Below, piece by piece: positions 27,218 through 36,050 of a DNA stretch of 58,903 nucleotides (the stretch's first letter is position 1; the number at the start of each line of letters is the position of its first letter). The notes beneath the pieces were generated by a model. It saw nothing but the letters and a program-made list of their open reading frames with translations, did no database searches and was not told where the DNA came from. A program made the position numbers and the translations under genes. Source of the DNA: JBEKTY01 sp049515555 (GTDB lineage: Bacteria > Planctomycetota > Planctomycetia > Pirellulales > Thermoguttaceae); contig JBEKTY010000027.1 of assembly GCA_049515555.1 (NCBI GenBank), positions 1 to 58,903 on the forward strand, in the 5' to 3' direction.

Positions 27218-30200
27218 CTACCGCGTGATCGGCAGTTTGTGCACCGTGATCTTCGAATCGTCGAAGCGATACCAGAGGATGCGGTGGGCGAAGTCCTCCT
27301 CGGCGAACACGTCGATCAGCCCGTCGCGCGGGTCGCGGTTGCAGGCCACCGAGGCCGTGTTGTCCAGCCAACCGGAGACTTCGCCCGCGGCCTTGCCCGG
27401 CCGGGCCGAGCCGACCAGCAAGCCCTCGCGGTTGTAGTGATAGATGACGGCCTCGGCGAAGTAACCCAGGACCACGCCGCCGTCGCCGGGCACGTAGTCC
27501 ATGCCCGTGCAATGTTGTGCCAGCCGCGTGGCCCACAGGCGCCGGCCCGCCGGGTCGAACTTCGCCAGGGCCCAACCGCCCATCCAGGCCGGACCGGAGC
27601 CGGGGTAGGGCGGAAACAGGTCGCTGCGGCCGAAGGCATAGAGCTCGCCCTTCTCCGTACGCACCGCCATCAGCGGGAAGAACTTCACCGGGCTGCTGTC
27701 GGCCGCCACAACCTCGCGGGCCTGCGACCAGTCGTAGGTCGGATTCCCCGCCGCGTTGAGCCCGACGAGCGGGATCATGCGGATCGATCGCGTTTGGTGG
27801 TCGCAGTACAAGATGTTGCCCTGCACGTCGACGTTCATGCCGAAGTAGGCCAACTGGCCCTGGCCCGGTCGCTTGAACCAGCGCACCTCGGAGGGGTCGC
27901 ATCGCGAACCGCCGCGTGGGTCGGTCCAGGTCCATTGGCCGGGCGGCTCTTTGCGCTGGGTCTTGCCGTCGGGGCCCGGCTCGCGCCCCCCGACGGCCAT
28001 GACGAAGCGCAGCTCCGTGGTCCGGCCCGGGCGCGCCAGCCGGTAGGCCTGCATGCCGTCGCCATTGGCGAAGTAGAAGAACCGCTGTCCGCCGAGCGTC
28101 ACCCACCGCGGCGCGCCGTGCCACTGGCACTCGCCCGTATTGCCGCCGCAGAAGAGGTTGCCGCGGAACTGCCACCCGCCGCTCTCCCGGTCCAGCCGGT
28201 AGCGTTGGAAATAAGTACTGACCAGCGTATCGGGGTCCTCGGGGGCGTAGTTGGCGTTGCCGGTGAATTCCAGGCCCAGGTGGGTCCAGAAGGGCCGGGG
28301 AGGGTTGAAGCGGGCCGGCCAGCGGGCGATCCGCGAGCCGCCCACCGGCAGCCGGTCGACCGTGACCACGCTGCCGTCGGGGCCGGCGGCCAGGTCGATC
28401 AGCTCGTAGAACCGGTCCGGGGCGTCATCGCCGGGCTGGGCCCGCCGGCCGAAGGACGACTCGGGCGTGGCCGTCAACCCATCGACCCGGTAGATCGTAA
28501 TCTGCCGCGTTTTGTCGTCTGCAAGGTACAGCCGGCCGTGGGGCGCGAAGCTCAGGGCGACGACCTTGCCCAGGCCCGTGATGGGCCGGGCCCGCTCCTG
28601 CCCGCCGGCCGCGTCCAGCACTACTACTTGCGTTTCACCGCGGGCGATCCACAGCCGCCCGGCGGGGTCGGCGGCCATCGGGCCCGGGTTGTCGGCGGCA
28701 AACTCGCCCAAGAGCGCACCCGACGCCTTGTCGTACTTCAGCACGCGATTGGCCCGCCGGTCGCCGACCAGGAGCACGTTGCCCGAGACGGCCAGGCCCG
28801 TAATGGGCCAATCCGACCGATCCTTTTCCGGCAGCGGATAGACCTGGATCAGTCCGTTGCGCGCGAAGCCTTTGGGGAACCGTACGGCCTTGCCCGTCTG
28901 GCGGTCGAAACGCTGGATCCACTGGCTGCCGGCCTTGCGCTCGCCGTTGTGGGAGAAGTAGGCGGCATACAGGAAGCGGTCGTCCACGGCCACGCGATAG
29001 GGCAGGCCGTTGGGATCGCCGTTGCGGATCTGGAAGTTGGCGTGCATCAGGCTGTGGCCGTCGCGGTCCCATTTTTTCCAGTCGTGGCCCGCCTCGTCCC
29101 AGCCGTTGGCCGAGTAGACGGCCCCGTCGCCATCGACGGCCAGCGAGGCGATGCTCACCGGCACGTGGCCGTCGGGAGTCGGCGGAAAACCGCTGTTGCC
29201 GACGGCGGCCACGTTCTCGTAATTTCCGGCGTTGCTCACCAGCCGCAGTTCATAGGGGCCCGGCGGGGCCTCGACCAGCAGGTCGCCCAGCCCGTCCCAT
29301 TCTTCCACGTAGCGGCCGGCCTTCATGGCCCGGAGCTGCCAGAGCGTCCGCACCAGGTCGCCCTGCCCGTTGTGGATGCTGGCGCTGACCGTCGCGTCGG
29401 CCGCCAGCGTAATGGGCAGATTCCCGGTCAGCCCGGTGCCGTACACGTAGACTTCGGCCATGTACCCGGCGGCGAGCCGGCTGCCATCGACGCGGGTGTT
29501 CCAGACCCGCGGGATGACGAACTTCACCCGTTTCGCCCGGACGGGGCGGTCGAAGGTGATTTCTTCGTACGCCCCGCCGGCGATGTCGTGCAACTCCTTA
29601 TTCAGCTCCCAGTGCTCGCCGATGGCATGGGGCGAGGTGAAGACCTGCATGTCGCGCGGCCGCTCGTCGCGCGGCGGGGCCACGGCCGAATAACCCACCG
29701 CTTCCACCAGGCACGTGTGCCGCAGCGTGACGACAATGCTGGCCGGCCGGGCGGGCAGCTTCTTCAAGTCGGCGTCGCCGGGATTGGTGACATAGGATGC
29801 GGTAAGTGAACCGAACCCCTGACGCGGCTCCGGCTGGCTGTCGTCGATGACCGCCGCGTAGTTGCTGCTGCCGCCGTGGGCATCGTCCAAGGCGGCCTGC
29901 CCCCCGGCCCACGCACTTTGCGCCGCCGAGACCAGGGGCGTGATTGCCAGGCGGTTCGGGCCGTAGAGCTGGATCTTGCCCACGATCAGGTCCGCGTGCT
30001 CGCGGCCGGCGCCGCCCGCTTCGCTGCCGTTGTGGCCGAACCATTCGATGCGCACCAGCCGGGCCTCGACCGCCGGCCACTGCCCTTCGCTCCAACCGCT
30101 CGAGAGCCCGTCGCTGCCCTGGGTGCTCAACGGCCCACGGAACTCGAAGACCGGCTTGACGGCCGCCCAGCCCGCCTCGTCCAGAGGCGCAAGCGACACC

Positions 30201-30520
30201 TTAATGCGATAACCGACCGACTTCATGGGCTCGCGATAGCCGATACGGTGGCTGGAAAGCCGTAGCGGCTGCGGCCACTCGATCATCCACCACGCCGATC
30301 CGTAGTTGCTCTGGAATCGCATCTCGGTCGTGTGGACCGGGCGACACACCAGGTCGGCCGGGGTGATGCACGTTTTGCAGGCCGAAACCTTGGCCCCCCG
30401 CAGCGCTGCCAGATTGATCTTCGCACCGTCGTCGAAGTACACCTCCGCGCGAACCGGCAGGGCAAGGAACATCCACAAGGCAAGACACACGGCCCGCGAT
30501 CTCAGATCAAACGCATGCAT
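27218..30520 (-). CDS. Secreted NHL/six-bladed beta-propeller protein with FlgD-Ig-like domain
   Basis: 1100 residues from ATG 30520, with gaaggag 6 nt upstream. Signal peptide (AVCLALWMFLALPVRA), then two discoidin-like segments (~40-190 and ~230-380), a FlgD-Ig-like domain (~385-450; SIHNGQGDLVRTLW ... GPYELRLV) and a long propeller region (~470-1090). The propeller has many NHL-type blades, such as PITGLAVSGNVLLVGDRRAN, RVLKYDKASGALLGEF and MAADPAGRLWIARG. A CKTC near residue 48 could be a redox or metal pair. Likely binds or processes extracellular carbohydrate or protein; no catalytic residues are evident. Same strand as the upstream PfkB kinase and downstream hydrazine-synthase-like gene, so a common transcript is plausible. 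Confidence 0.75.
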   Translation of the reverse strand: MHAFDLRSRAVCLALWMFLALPVRAEVYFDDGAKINLAALRGAKVSACKTCITPADLVCRPVHTTEMRFQSNYGSAWWMIEWPQPLRLSSHRIGYREPMKSVGYRIKVSLAPLDEAGWAAVKPVFEFRGPLSTQGSDGLSSGWSEGQWPAVEARLVRIEWFGHNGSEAGGAGREHADLIVGKIQLYGPNRLAITPLVSAAQSAWAGGQAALDDAHGGSSNYAAVIDDSQPEPRQGFGSLTASYVTNPGDADLKKLPARPASIVVTLRHTCLVEAVGYSAVAPPRDERPRDMQVFTSPHAIGEHWELNKELHDIAGGAYEEITFDRPVRAKRVKFVIPRVWNTRVDGSRLAAGYMAEVYVYGTGLTGNLPITLAADATVSASIHNGQGDLVRTLWQLRAMKAGRYVEEWDGLGDLLVEAPPGPYELRLVSNAGNYENVAAVGNSGFPPTPDGHVPVSIASLAVDGDGAVYSANGWDEAGHDWKKWDRDGHSLMHANFQIRNGDPNGLPYRVAVDDRFLYAAYFSHNGERKAGSQWIQRFDRQTGKAVRFPKGFARNGLIQVYPLPEKDRSDWPITGLAVSGNVLLVGDRRANRVLKYDKASGALLGEFAADNPGPMAADPAGRLWIARGETQVVVLDAAGGQERARPITGLGKVVALSFAPHGRLYLADDKTRQITIYRVDGLTATPESSFGRRAQPGDDAPDRFYELIDLAAGPDGSVVTVDRLPVGGSRIARWPARFNPPRPFWTHLGLEFTGNANYAPEDPDTLVSTYFQRYRLDRESGGWQFRGNLFCGGNTGECQWHGAPRWVTLGGQRFFYFANGDGMQAYRLARPGRTTELRFVMAVGGREPGPDGKTQRKEPPGQWTWTDPRGGSRCDPSEVRWFKRPGQGQLAYFGMNVDVQGNILYCDHQTRSIRMIPLVGLNAAGNPTYDWSQAREVVAADSSPVKFFPLMAVRTEKGELYAFGRSDLFPPYPGSGPAWMGGWALAKFDPAGRRLWATRLAQHCTGMDYVPGDGGVVLGYFAEAVIYHYNREGLLVGSARPGKAAGEVSGWLDNTASVACNRDPRDGLIDVFAEEDFAHRILWYRFDDSKITVHKLPITR

Positions 30521-30596
30521 CGTCGTTCTCCTTCGGGCGGCCGACACGTCACTCCGGAATCCGGTGCGGAATGACCAATGACCAAGCACCAAGGAC

Positions 30597-31628
30597 TTAC
30601 TGCTGCGCTTGCCAAAGCGCCAGGCGGGGCGGCAGTTGCTCGGGACGTGCCGTGCCCGTGGTGGCGAGCTGCTGCACCGTGATCGAGGCCACGAGGTTGC
30701 CCAGCAAAGCGGCCTCCACCAGCGTGGCCCCGGCGGCCAAGGCCAACACGGCCCCCGCCGTGACGCTATCGCCTGCGCCGGTCGTGTCCAACGGGCCTTC
30801 GACCCGCACGCCGGGTACGACAGTGATCTCGTCGCTGCCGACCACCATGCCGGCCGGGCCCCGCGTGACGCACACGGCAGCCCCGGCCCTGGCCTGCAAT
30901 GCGGGGATCGCCGCCACCAGCTCGTCCAGGCCCACCTCGTCGCCAGGCCGCGGATCCTTGCGGCCCACGGCCTCGTACTGATTGGGCTTGATGATCACTC
31001 CGCGAAACTCGCCGATCCGATGGCGGCTGTCGGCCCAGAACACGACCTGCGGATGGCGGCGGGCCGCAGCGGTCAAAGCCTCGCGAACCACGCCCGTCAC
31101 CACGCCGCAATCGCGACCCACGGCCTGGTCGGCCGCGATCACCGCGTCCAACCGGGGCAGCAACGCCTCGAGCGAGCCGATGATCAGCCGCTCGGCGGCA
31201 GGCCCGCTGGGGGTGCGATTCTGCATGTCGTACCGCGAGTGCTCGCCGGCCAGGCTGGGGTCGGTCCGATCGCGGGGCTTCATATAGGTGCACGTCATCC
31301 GCCCGGCAACCGCGTGCAGGTGCCCGGTATCGCAGCCCAGCGCGGCGAGATCCCGGCGCAGCTCGTACGACTCGCCGTCGTCGCCGGTCAATCCCACGGC
31401 ATACAACTGGCCGGCGCCCAACGCCGCCAGGTTGCTGACCACCGTGCCGGCGGCGCCGGGAGCGTGCCGCACCGCCGTCACCTGGTGCGCGATCTTGCCG
31501 GTCTCCACGCTGGGCTCGCCCAGGCTGGGCTCGATGTCCAGGTACTTGTCGAGGAAGAAGTCGCCGACGACGGCCAACCGCAGGCGGGGAAAGGCCGCCA
31601 GCAGCTCACCCAGCCGATCGGCCGACAT
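30597..31628 (-). CDS. PfkB-family sugar kinase, HldE/RfaE kinase-domain-like
   Basis: 343 residues from ATG 31628 (MSADRLGELLAAFPRLRLAV). A TTG at 31649 preceded by gggga is an alternative start. RfaE-type N-terminus VVGDFFLDKYL, the APGAAGTVVSNLAALGA substrate loop, and the PfkB anion-hole signature DTTGAGDSVTAGAVLAL with its catalytic Asp. The nearest known role is phosphorylation of heptose-7-phosphate for lipopolysaccharide inner core, but the first 50 residues differ from true HldE and no cytidylyltransferase domain follows. I therefore call only a sugar kinase. Cytoplasmic, unlike its secreted downstream neighbours. The promoter must lie in the 247-nt divergent gap that holds a family A palindrome. 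Confidence 0.85.
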   Translation of the reverse strand: MSADRLGELLAAFPRLRLAVVGDFFLDKYLDIEPSLGEPSVETGKIAHQVTAVRHAPGAAGTVVSNLAALGAGQLYAVGLTGDDGESYELRRDLAALGCDTGHLHAVAGRMTCTYMKPRDRTDPSLAGEHSRYDMQNRTPSGPAAERLIIGSLEALLPRLDAVIAADQAVGRDCGVVTGVVREALTAAARRHPQVVFWADSRHRIGEFRGVIIKPNQYEAVGRKDPRPGDEVGLDELVAAIPALQARAGAAVCVTRGPAGMVVGSDEITVVPGVRVEGPLDTTGAGDSVTAGAVLALAAGATLVEAALLGNLVASITVQQLATTGTARPEQLPPRLALWQAQQ

Positions 31629-31689
31629 TTGTCTTAGAACCGATATCAAGATGAAATCCCCATGTAACCGTTCACTGTCACACGCTGAC

Positions 31690-31767
31690 GTAGCAGGCAC
31701 ACGCCGTGTGCCGTCCGCTGAAGCGGAGTAAGGCATGGCGGACGGCACACGGAGTGTGGCCTGCTAC
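31690..31767. repeat. Family A palindromic repeat in a divergent promoter region
   Basis: About 78 bp: arms gtagcaggcacacgccgtgt and the imperfect complement ending ggcctgctac, with further pairing ccgtcc/ggacgg and a cgctgaagcg loop hairpin. It lies 61 nt upstream of the PfkB kinase start on one side, and its right end is 9 nt from the -35 box of the GH2 gene on the other. Confidence 0.9.
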
Positions 31768-31776
31768 TTGACGTGC

Positions 31777-31806
31777 TTGTCGGCACCGCACCGCCGAGGG
31801 TATAAT
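31777..31806 (+). promoter_or_regulatory. Promoter of the GH2 gene
   Basis: TTGTCG (31777-31782), 18-bp spacer, perfect TATAAT (31801-31806). The GH2 start codon is at 31876. The boxes begin 9 nt after a family A palindrome. Confidence 0.55.
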
Positions 31807-31875
31807 CTACTCGCCGTGGCTTGCCATGTCGAGCGCACCAGCCGAGAATCACCCCCTAACCCCGGTAAAACCAAG

Positions 31876-34239
31876 ATGAAACGTATCGCTTCGATCGTGG
31901 TCGCGGCAGCCGCCGCGGCGAGTTGGATGCCGGCCGCGGCCGAGGATTGGAAGCCGGCCGCACTTTCGATCACCACCCGCTGGACGAGCGCGGTTTCGCC
32001 GGAGCGGGCCTTGCCCGAGTACCCCCGGCCGCAAATGGTCCGCAAGGACTGGAAGAGCCTCAACGGGCTGTGGGACTACGCCGTCACCGCGAAGGACGCC
32101 GCCCAGCCGGCGAAATACCAAGGCCGGATCCTCGTGCCGTTTCCGATCGAGTCGGCCCTCTCCGGCGTGAAGCGGGAGTTCACGCCCGCCGACCGGCTGT
32201 GGTACCACCGCACCTTCCAGGCGCCGGAATTGGCCGGCGGCAAGCGGGTGTTGCTGCACTTCGGGGCCGTGGACCACGATGCGGCCGTATCGCTCAACGG
32301 CCGCCGGATCGGCGAGCACCACGGCGGTTACGACGCCTTCAGCTTCGACATTACCGAGGCCCTCCGCGCGAGCGCAGCCAACGACCTGATCGTCGCGGTG
32401 CTCGACAGCACGGGCGCCAATGGCGAGCCGCGCGGCAAGCAGAACGTGGGCGCCATCCGCAATCCCGGCGGCATCATGTACACGCCCTGCTCGGGCATCT
32501 GGCAGACCGTGTGGCTGGAGGCCGTGCCGGCGGCCAGCATCGAGTCGCTCGAGCTCACGCCCAACGTCGACGCCGGCGAGCTGGGCATAAAGGTCACCCT
32601 CCGCGGCCCGGCCGACGGGCTGCAGGTCGAGGCGGCGGCCCTGGACGGCGAGCGCCAGGTGGCCCGCGCCCGCGCGGCTTCAGCACCCACAATATCGCTG
32701 AGCCTCAAGATCCCCGCCGCGAAACTCTGGTGCCCGGAGCAGCCCTTCCTGTACGGCCTGAAGCTCTCGCTGGTGGGCGACGGCCAGCCGGTCGACGCCG
32801 TCGAGAGCTACTTCGGCATGCGGAAGATCTCGCTCGGCAAGGACGCAAAAGGCTTCCCGCGAATGCTGCTCAACGGCAAGTTCGTGTTCCAGTCCGGGCC
32901 GCTCGATCAGGGCTTCTGGCCGGACGGCATCTACACCGCCCCCACCGACGAGGCCCTCCGCTACGACATCGAGATCACCAAGCAACTGGGCTGCAACATG
33001 TGCCGCAAGCACGTGAAGATCGAGCCCGAGCGCTGGTACTACTGGTGCGACAAGCTGGGGCTCCTGGTGTGGCAGGACATGCCCAGCGGCGGGGGCGGCA
33101 CGGCCTATACGGAACCCAAGCGCGACAAGCCCAAGGCGGGCGAAAAGAAGGCGCGGGCGAAACCGGCCAGGGATCACGACGGCGTGCCCGCCTCGCCCGA
33201 GAAGGCCGCCCAATTCGAGCGCGAGCTGCAGGCCCTGGTCGCCCAGCACCGCAACCATCCGTCGATCATCCTGTGGATCGTCTTCAACGAGGGTTGGGGC
33301 CAGTACGACACGCAACGCCTGACGCAATGGGTCAAAACCCTCGACCCCTCGCGGCTGGTGAGCAACGCCAGCGGCTGGACCGACCGCCAAGCGGGCGACG
33401 TGGTCGACGTGCACAGCTACCCCGGGCCGGCCTGCCCGCCGGCCGAGTCGCGGCGGGCCGCCGTGCTGGGCGAGTTCGGCGGCCTGGGCCTCGCCGTCCC
33501 GGAGCATACCTGGGTCGAAAAGACCTGGGGCTATCGCGGCATGGCCAACCCCAAGGCCCTCACGCGAAAGTACCTCGAACTGTGGCAGAAGGTGCAGAAG
33601 CTCCGCGACGAGGCCGGCCTGTGCGCCGCCGTCTACACCCAGACCACCGATATCGAGACCGAGTGCAACGGCCTGCTGACCTACGACCGCAAGGTGGTGA
33701 AGGTCGACCGGGAGCAATCGGCGGCGGGCGTGGGCCGCGGCGTGTTCCCGCCCGTGCCGCAATATCGCACCCTGGCGCCCACCGCCGAGAACCAGGCTGT
33801 CGTGTGGCGCTATACCACCGCTCGGCCGGCGAAGGATTGGTTCCAGGCGGATTTCGACGACTCGGCGTGGCGGCAGGGCCCGGCCGGCTTCGGCACCCAA
33901 GGCACCCCCAACGTCAACCCGCGGACCGTGTGGAAGACCGACGACATCTGGCTCCGCCGCGAGATCACCCTGCCCGCGGGCAAGCTCGGCGACGTGGCCC
34001 TGCGCATGTATCACGACGACGACGCCGAGGTGTATCTCAACGGCGTGCCGGCCGGGCAGTACCAGGGCTATGTAACCAACTACGAGCCGGCCGAGATCGC
34101 GCCGGCGACCGTCGCCGCCCTCCGGGCCGGCAAGAATCTGATCGCCATCCACTGCCACCAGGTAATGGGCGGCCAGTACATCGACGCCGGCCTGCAGGCG
34201 ATCCAGCCGCCGCCCGCCACGGACGCCCCGCCGCGGTAA
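31876..34239 (+). CDS. Secreted GH2-family beta-glycosidase (beta-galactosidase/glucuronidase-like)
   Basis: 787 residues from ATG 31876 (MKRIASIVVAAAAAASWMPA, a signal peptide). The frame is open further upstream, but that part is translated palindrome. Domains in order: sugar-binding jelly roll (~60-210; LWYHRTFQAPELAGGKRVLL, VSLNGRRIGEHHGGYDAFSF), Ig-like sandwich (~215-320), then a TIM barrel (~325-600). The acid/base is E472 in WIVFNEGWGQYD and the probable nucleophile E533 in VLGEFGGLG. An extra C-terminal beta-sandwich (~640-780) ends with DDDAEVYLNGVPAGQYQGYV. An exo-acting role in plant or algal glycan breakdown is likely; the exact sugar cannot be told. Convergent with an aldo/keto reductase gene. 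Confidence 0.9.
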   Translation: MKRIASIVVAAAAAASWMPAAAEDWKPAALSITTRWTSAVSPERALPEYPRPQMVRKDWKSLNGLWDYAVTAKDAAQPAKYQGRILVPFPIESALSGVKREFTPADRLWYHRTFQAPELAGGKRVLLHFGAVDHDAAVSLNGRRIGEHHGGYDAFSFDITEALRASAANDLIVAVLDSTGANGEPRGKQNVGAIRNPGGIMYTPCSGIWQTVWLEAVPAASIESLELTPNVDAGELGIKVTLRGPADGLQVEAAALDGERQVARARAASAPTISLSLKIPAAKLWCPEQPFLYGLKLSLVGDGQPVDAVESYFGMRKISLGKDAKGFPRMLLNGKFVFQSGPLDQGFWPDGIYTAPTDEALRYDIEITKQLGCNMCRKHVKIEPERWYYWCDKLGLLVWQDMPSGGGGTAYTEPKRDKPKAGEKKARAKPARDHDGVPASPEKAAQFERELQALVAQHRNHPSIILWIVFNEGWGQYDTQRLTQWVKTLDPSRLVSNASGWTDRQAGDVVDVHSYPGPACPPAESRRAAVLGEFGGLGLAVPEHTWVEKTWGYRGMANPKALTRKYLELWQKVQKLRDEAGLCAAVYTQTTDIETECNGLLTYDRKVVKVDREQSAAGVGRGVFPPVPQYRTLAPTAENQAVVWRYTTARPAKDWFQADFDDSAWRQGPAGFGTQGTPNVNPRTVWKTDDIWLRREITLPAGKLGDVALRMYHDDDAEVYLNGVPAGQYQGYVTNYEPAEIAPATVAALRAGKNLIAIHCHQVMGGQYIDAGLQAIQPPPATDAPPR

Positions 34240-34262
34240 CGCGCGGCTCGTAGCCGGAAATT

Positions 34263-34300
34263 TGTAGGGTGGGGCTCGCTGCTGCTCGACCCACCCTACA
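34263..34300. terminator. Family C palindrome as likely bidirectional terminator
   Basis: Arms tgtagggtgg/ccaccctaca with a GC-rich loop, placed exactly between the convergent stops of the GH2 gene (34239) and the aldo/keto reductase gene (34306). No T-run; belongs to repeat family C. Confidence 0.5.
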
Positions 34301-34305
34301 TCTGC

Positions 34306-35310
34306 TCACCCTGCGGGCCGCTCCATGCGGCTGGCGTGCTCCCAGGGATCGGCGTTGGCGCCGAGCTTCTGCTTGACCGGCTCGGTGATGGCCGACAGGC
34401 GGCGGATCACGTCGGGCTCCAGTCGCACCGCGGCGGCCGCGGCGTTCTCGATGGCCTGGGCGGCGTTGCGGGCGCCGGCCACGGCGGCCGTCACGCCCGG
34501 CTGCGCCAGCAGCCAGGCCATCGCCAGATGCGCCATCGACAGGCCCAGCTCTTCGGCCACCTGCCGGATCCCGGCCAGGGCCGCGAAAGTCTCCTGCTCG
34601 CAGCCCGGCTCGTGGTGCCGCGTCATGGGCCGGGCCTGGGAGAACAAACGCGTTCGCGCCCGTTTGTCGGGCACCTCCTCGGGCGCCGCGAACTTGCCCG
34701 TCAGCAATCCCAGCGCCAGCGGGCTGTAAGCCAGGACGGCCACCTGCCGCGCCACGCACCGCGGCAGGATCGCGTGCTCGATCGGCCGCCACAGCAGGCT
34801 GTACGGCACTTGGTTGCTCGCCACCGGTCCCAGGGCCAACGCCTCGTCCAGATAGCCTGGGCCGAAGTTCGAGACCCCCAGCCAGCGGACCTTGCCCTCG
34901 CGGCGGAGATCATCCATTGTGCGGTACGTCGCCTCCAGGGGAATCGCGAAATTGGGAAAATGGATCTGGTACAGGTCGATGTAGTCGGTGCGGAGGGCCC
35001 GCAGACTTTGCTCGCAACGCGCCCGCAATCGCGCGGGCTCGAGGTCGGCCGGCGAAACCTTCGTCGCCACGATCAACTCGCCGCGACGGCCGGCCAGGGC
35101 CTCGCCCAGAATCTCTTCCGATTCGCCATTGCCGTACAGCGGCGCGGTGTCGAAGAAATTAACGCCCGCCTCGATCGCTGCGTGTACGGCCGCGATCGAA
35201 TCGCCGCGCTGCTGCCCGTCCCAAAAAGCATCCCTGGTGGCGATGGACCACGTGCCGCCGCAGATCACCGAGACTTCCAGGCCCGTCGTGCCGAGTTTGC
35301 GATACTGCAT
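34306..35310 (-). CDS. Aldo/keto reductase
   Basis: 334 residues from ATG 35310 (MQYRKLGTTGLEVSVICGGT), the usual N-terminus of this family. The AKR tetrad is visible: Asp and Tyr in NFFDTAPLYGNGESEEILGE, Lys in IVATKVSP, and His in DLYQIHFPN. The NADPH-binding C-terminal part includes AVAGARNAAQAIENAAAA. Cytoplasmic oxidoreductase of the AKR11/12-like branch, with a sugar or small-aldehyde substrate that I cannot specify. It lies 68 nt downstream of the FloA-linked gene on the same strand, so it may be read from that operon. Confidence 0.9.
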   Translation of the reverse strand: MQYRKLGTTGLEVSVICGGTWSIATRDAFWDGQQRGDSIAAVHAAIEAGVNFFDTAPLYGNGESEEILGEALAGRRGELIVATKVSPADLEPARLRARCEQSLRALRTDYIDLYQIHFPNFAIPLEATYRTMDDLRREGKVRWLGVSNFGPGYLDEALALGPVASNQVPYSLLWRPIEHAILPRCVARQVAVLAYSPLALGLLTGKFAAPEEVPDKRARTRLFSQARPMTRHHEPGCEQETFAALAGIRQVAEELGLSMAHLAMAWLLAQPGVTAAVAGARNAAQAIENAAAAAVRLEPDVIRRLSAITEPVKQKLGANADPWEHASRMERPAG

Positions 35311-35378
35311 GTGAGAATCACCAATCTTCAATCGTGGGCCGCGCCCCGGCAGGGCCTGGGGCCACTTGATAACCCGCT

Positions 35379-36050
35379 TCAGTCCCACTCGGGGCGGCGG
35401 AGGATCTCGTTGAGGATGATGGCGTGGGCGACCTGGTCAGGGCTGGTGAGGAGTTCGGCGAAGCCTAGGCCGCCCGGGGCGAACAGGCCGGTCGAGGTCT
35501 GGCCGGCCGAGGGGGCCGCCTCGCTCTCGTCGGTCTGCGGCGCATCGGCGGCCTGGCCCGGCCGCTTGGCCAACATGCTTACGTCGGCGCTGAAGGCATG
35601 CTGGGCGCGGTCGGTGAACTGCTCGTCGGACTGGGCGACCTCTTCGCCCAACTGGGCCGAGCGGCGGCGGAATTCGCTGGTATCGAGATACTGGCGGACC
35701 TGGCGAACCACGCGGCCGCCGACCGCCTCGTCGGGGGCGGCCTCGGCCGCGGCGGGCTGGGCGGACGGCTGGCCCGCGGCCCGTGCGGCGCCGGGGCCCG
35801 CGCCGGTTTCGCCCGCCGCGCCGGCCCCGGCCGGCGGCTGGCGCTGCGACGCCCGGCGGAGGAATTCCTCGATCTGCTGCTGGACCTCGCCGCCCGGGGG
35901 CCGCACCGGCCGCGGGCCGACCGCGGGCCGGCCCGGCCCTTGCACCTTCGTGGCCAACTGGCCGATCAGCCGCAGCAGCCCCACCAGGATCACTATGACC
36001 ACGAAGACCAGCGTGCCCAGATCGCCGGCCGCCAGCGGGAAGGCCGTCAT
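35379..36050 (-). CDS. FloA-linked single-pass membrane protein of unknown function
   Basis: 223 residues with one N-terminal transmembrane helix (LGTLVFVVIVILVGLLRLIG) and a Pro/Ala/Gly-rich cytosolic linker containing a possible helix (VQQQIEEFLRRASQRQ). A charged helical part (~115-160) and a conserved-looking C-terminal helix (SPDQVAHAIILNEILRRPEW) follow. I recognise no family. Its ATG overlaps the floA stop (36047-36050), which argues for coupled synthesis and a role at FloA membrane platforms. The C-terminal motif is the part most likely to bind a partner. Confidence 0.75.
   Translation of the reverse strand: MTAFPLAAGDLGTLVFVVIVILVGLLRLIGQLATKVQGPGRPAVGPRPVRPPGGEVQQQIEEFLRRASQRQPPAGAGAAGETGAGPGAARAAGQPSAQPAAAEAAPDEAVGGRVVRQVRQYLDTSEFRRRSAQLGEEVAQSDEQFTDRAQHAFSADVSMLAKRPGQAADAPQTDESEAAPSAGQTSTGLFAPGGLGFAELLTSPDQVAHAIILNEILRRPEWD

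Noticed and set aside
27137..29809. Long plus-strand open frame opposite the NHL-type gene
   Set aside because: No signal, motif or ribosome binding site; the opposite strand has a signal peptide and propeller repeats. The same reasoning removes plus-strand frames at 48383-50836, 56380-58749 and 43460-45625.
31735..31875. N-terminal extension of the GH2 enzyme from the ATG at 31735
   Set aside because: These codons are the right arm of a palindromic repeat and the promoter region (tataat at 31801); the signal peptide starts at 31876.
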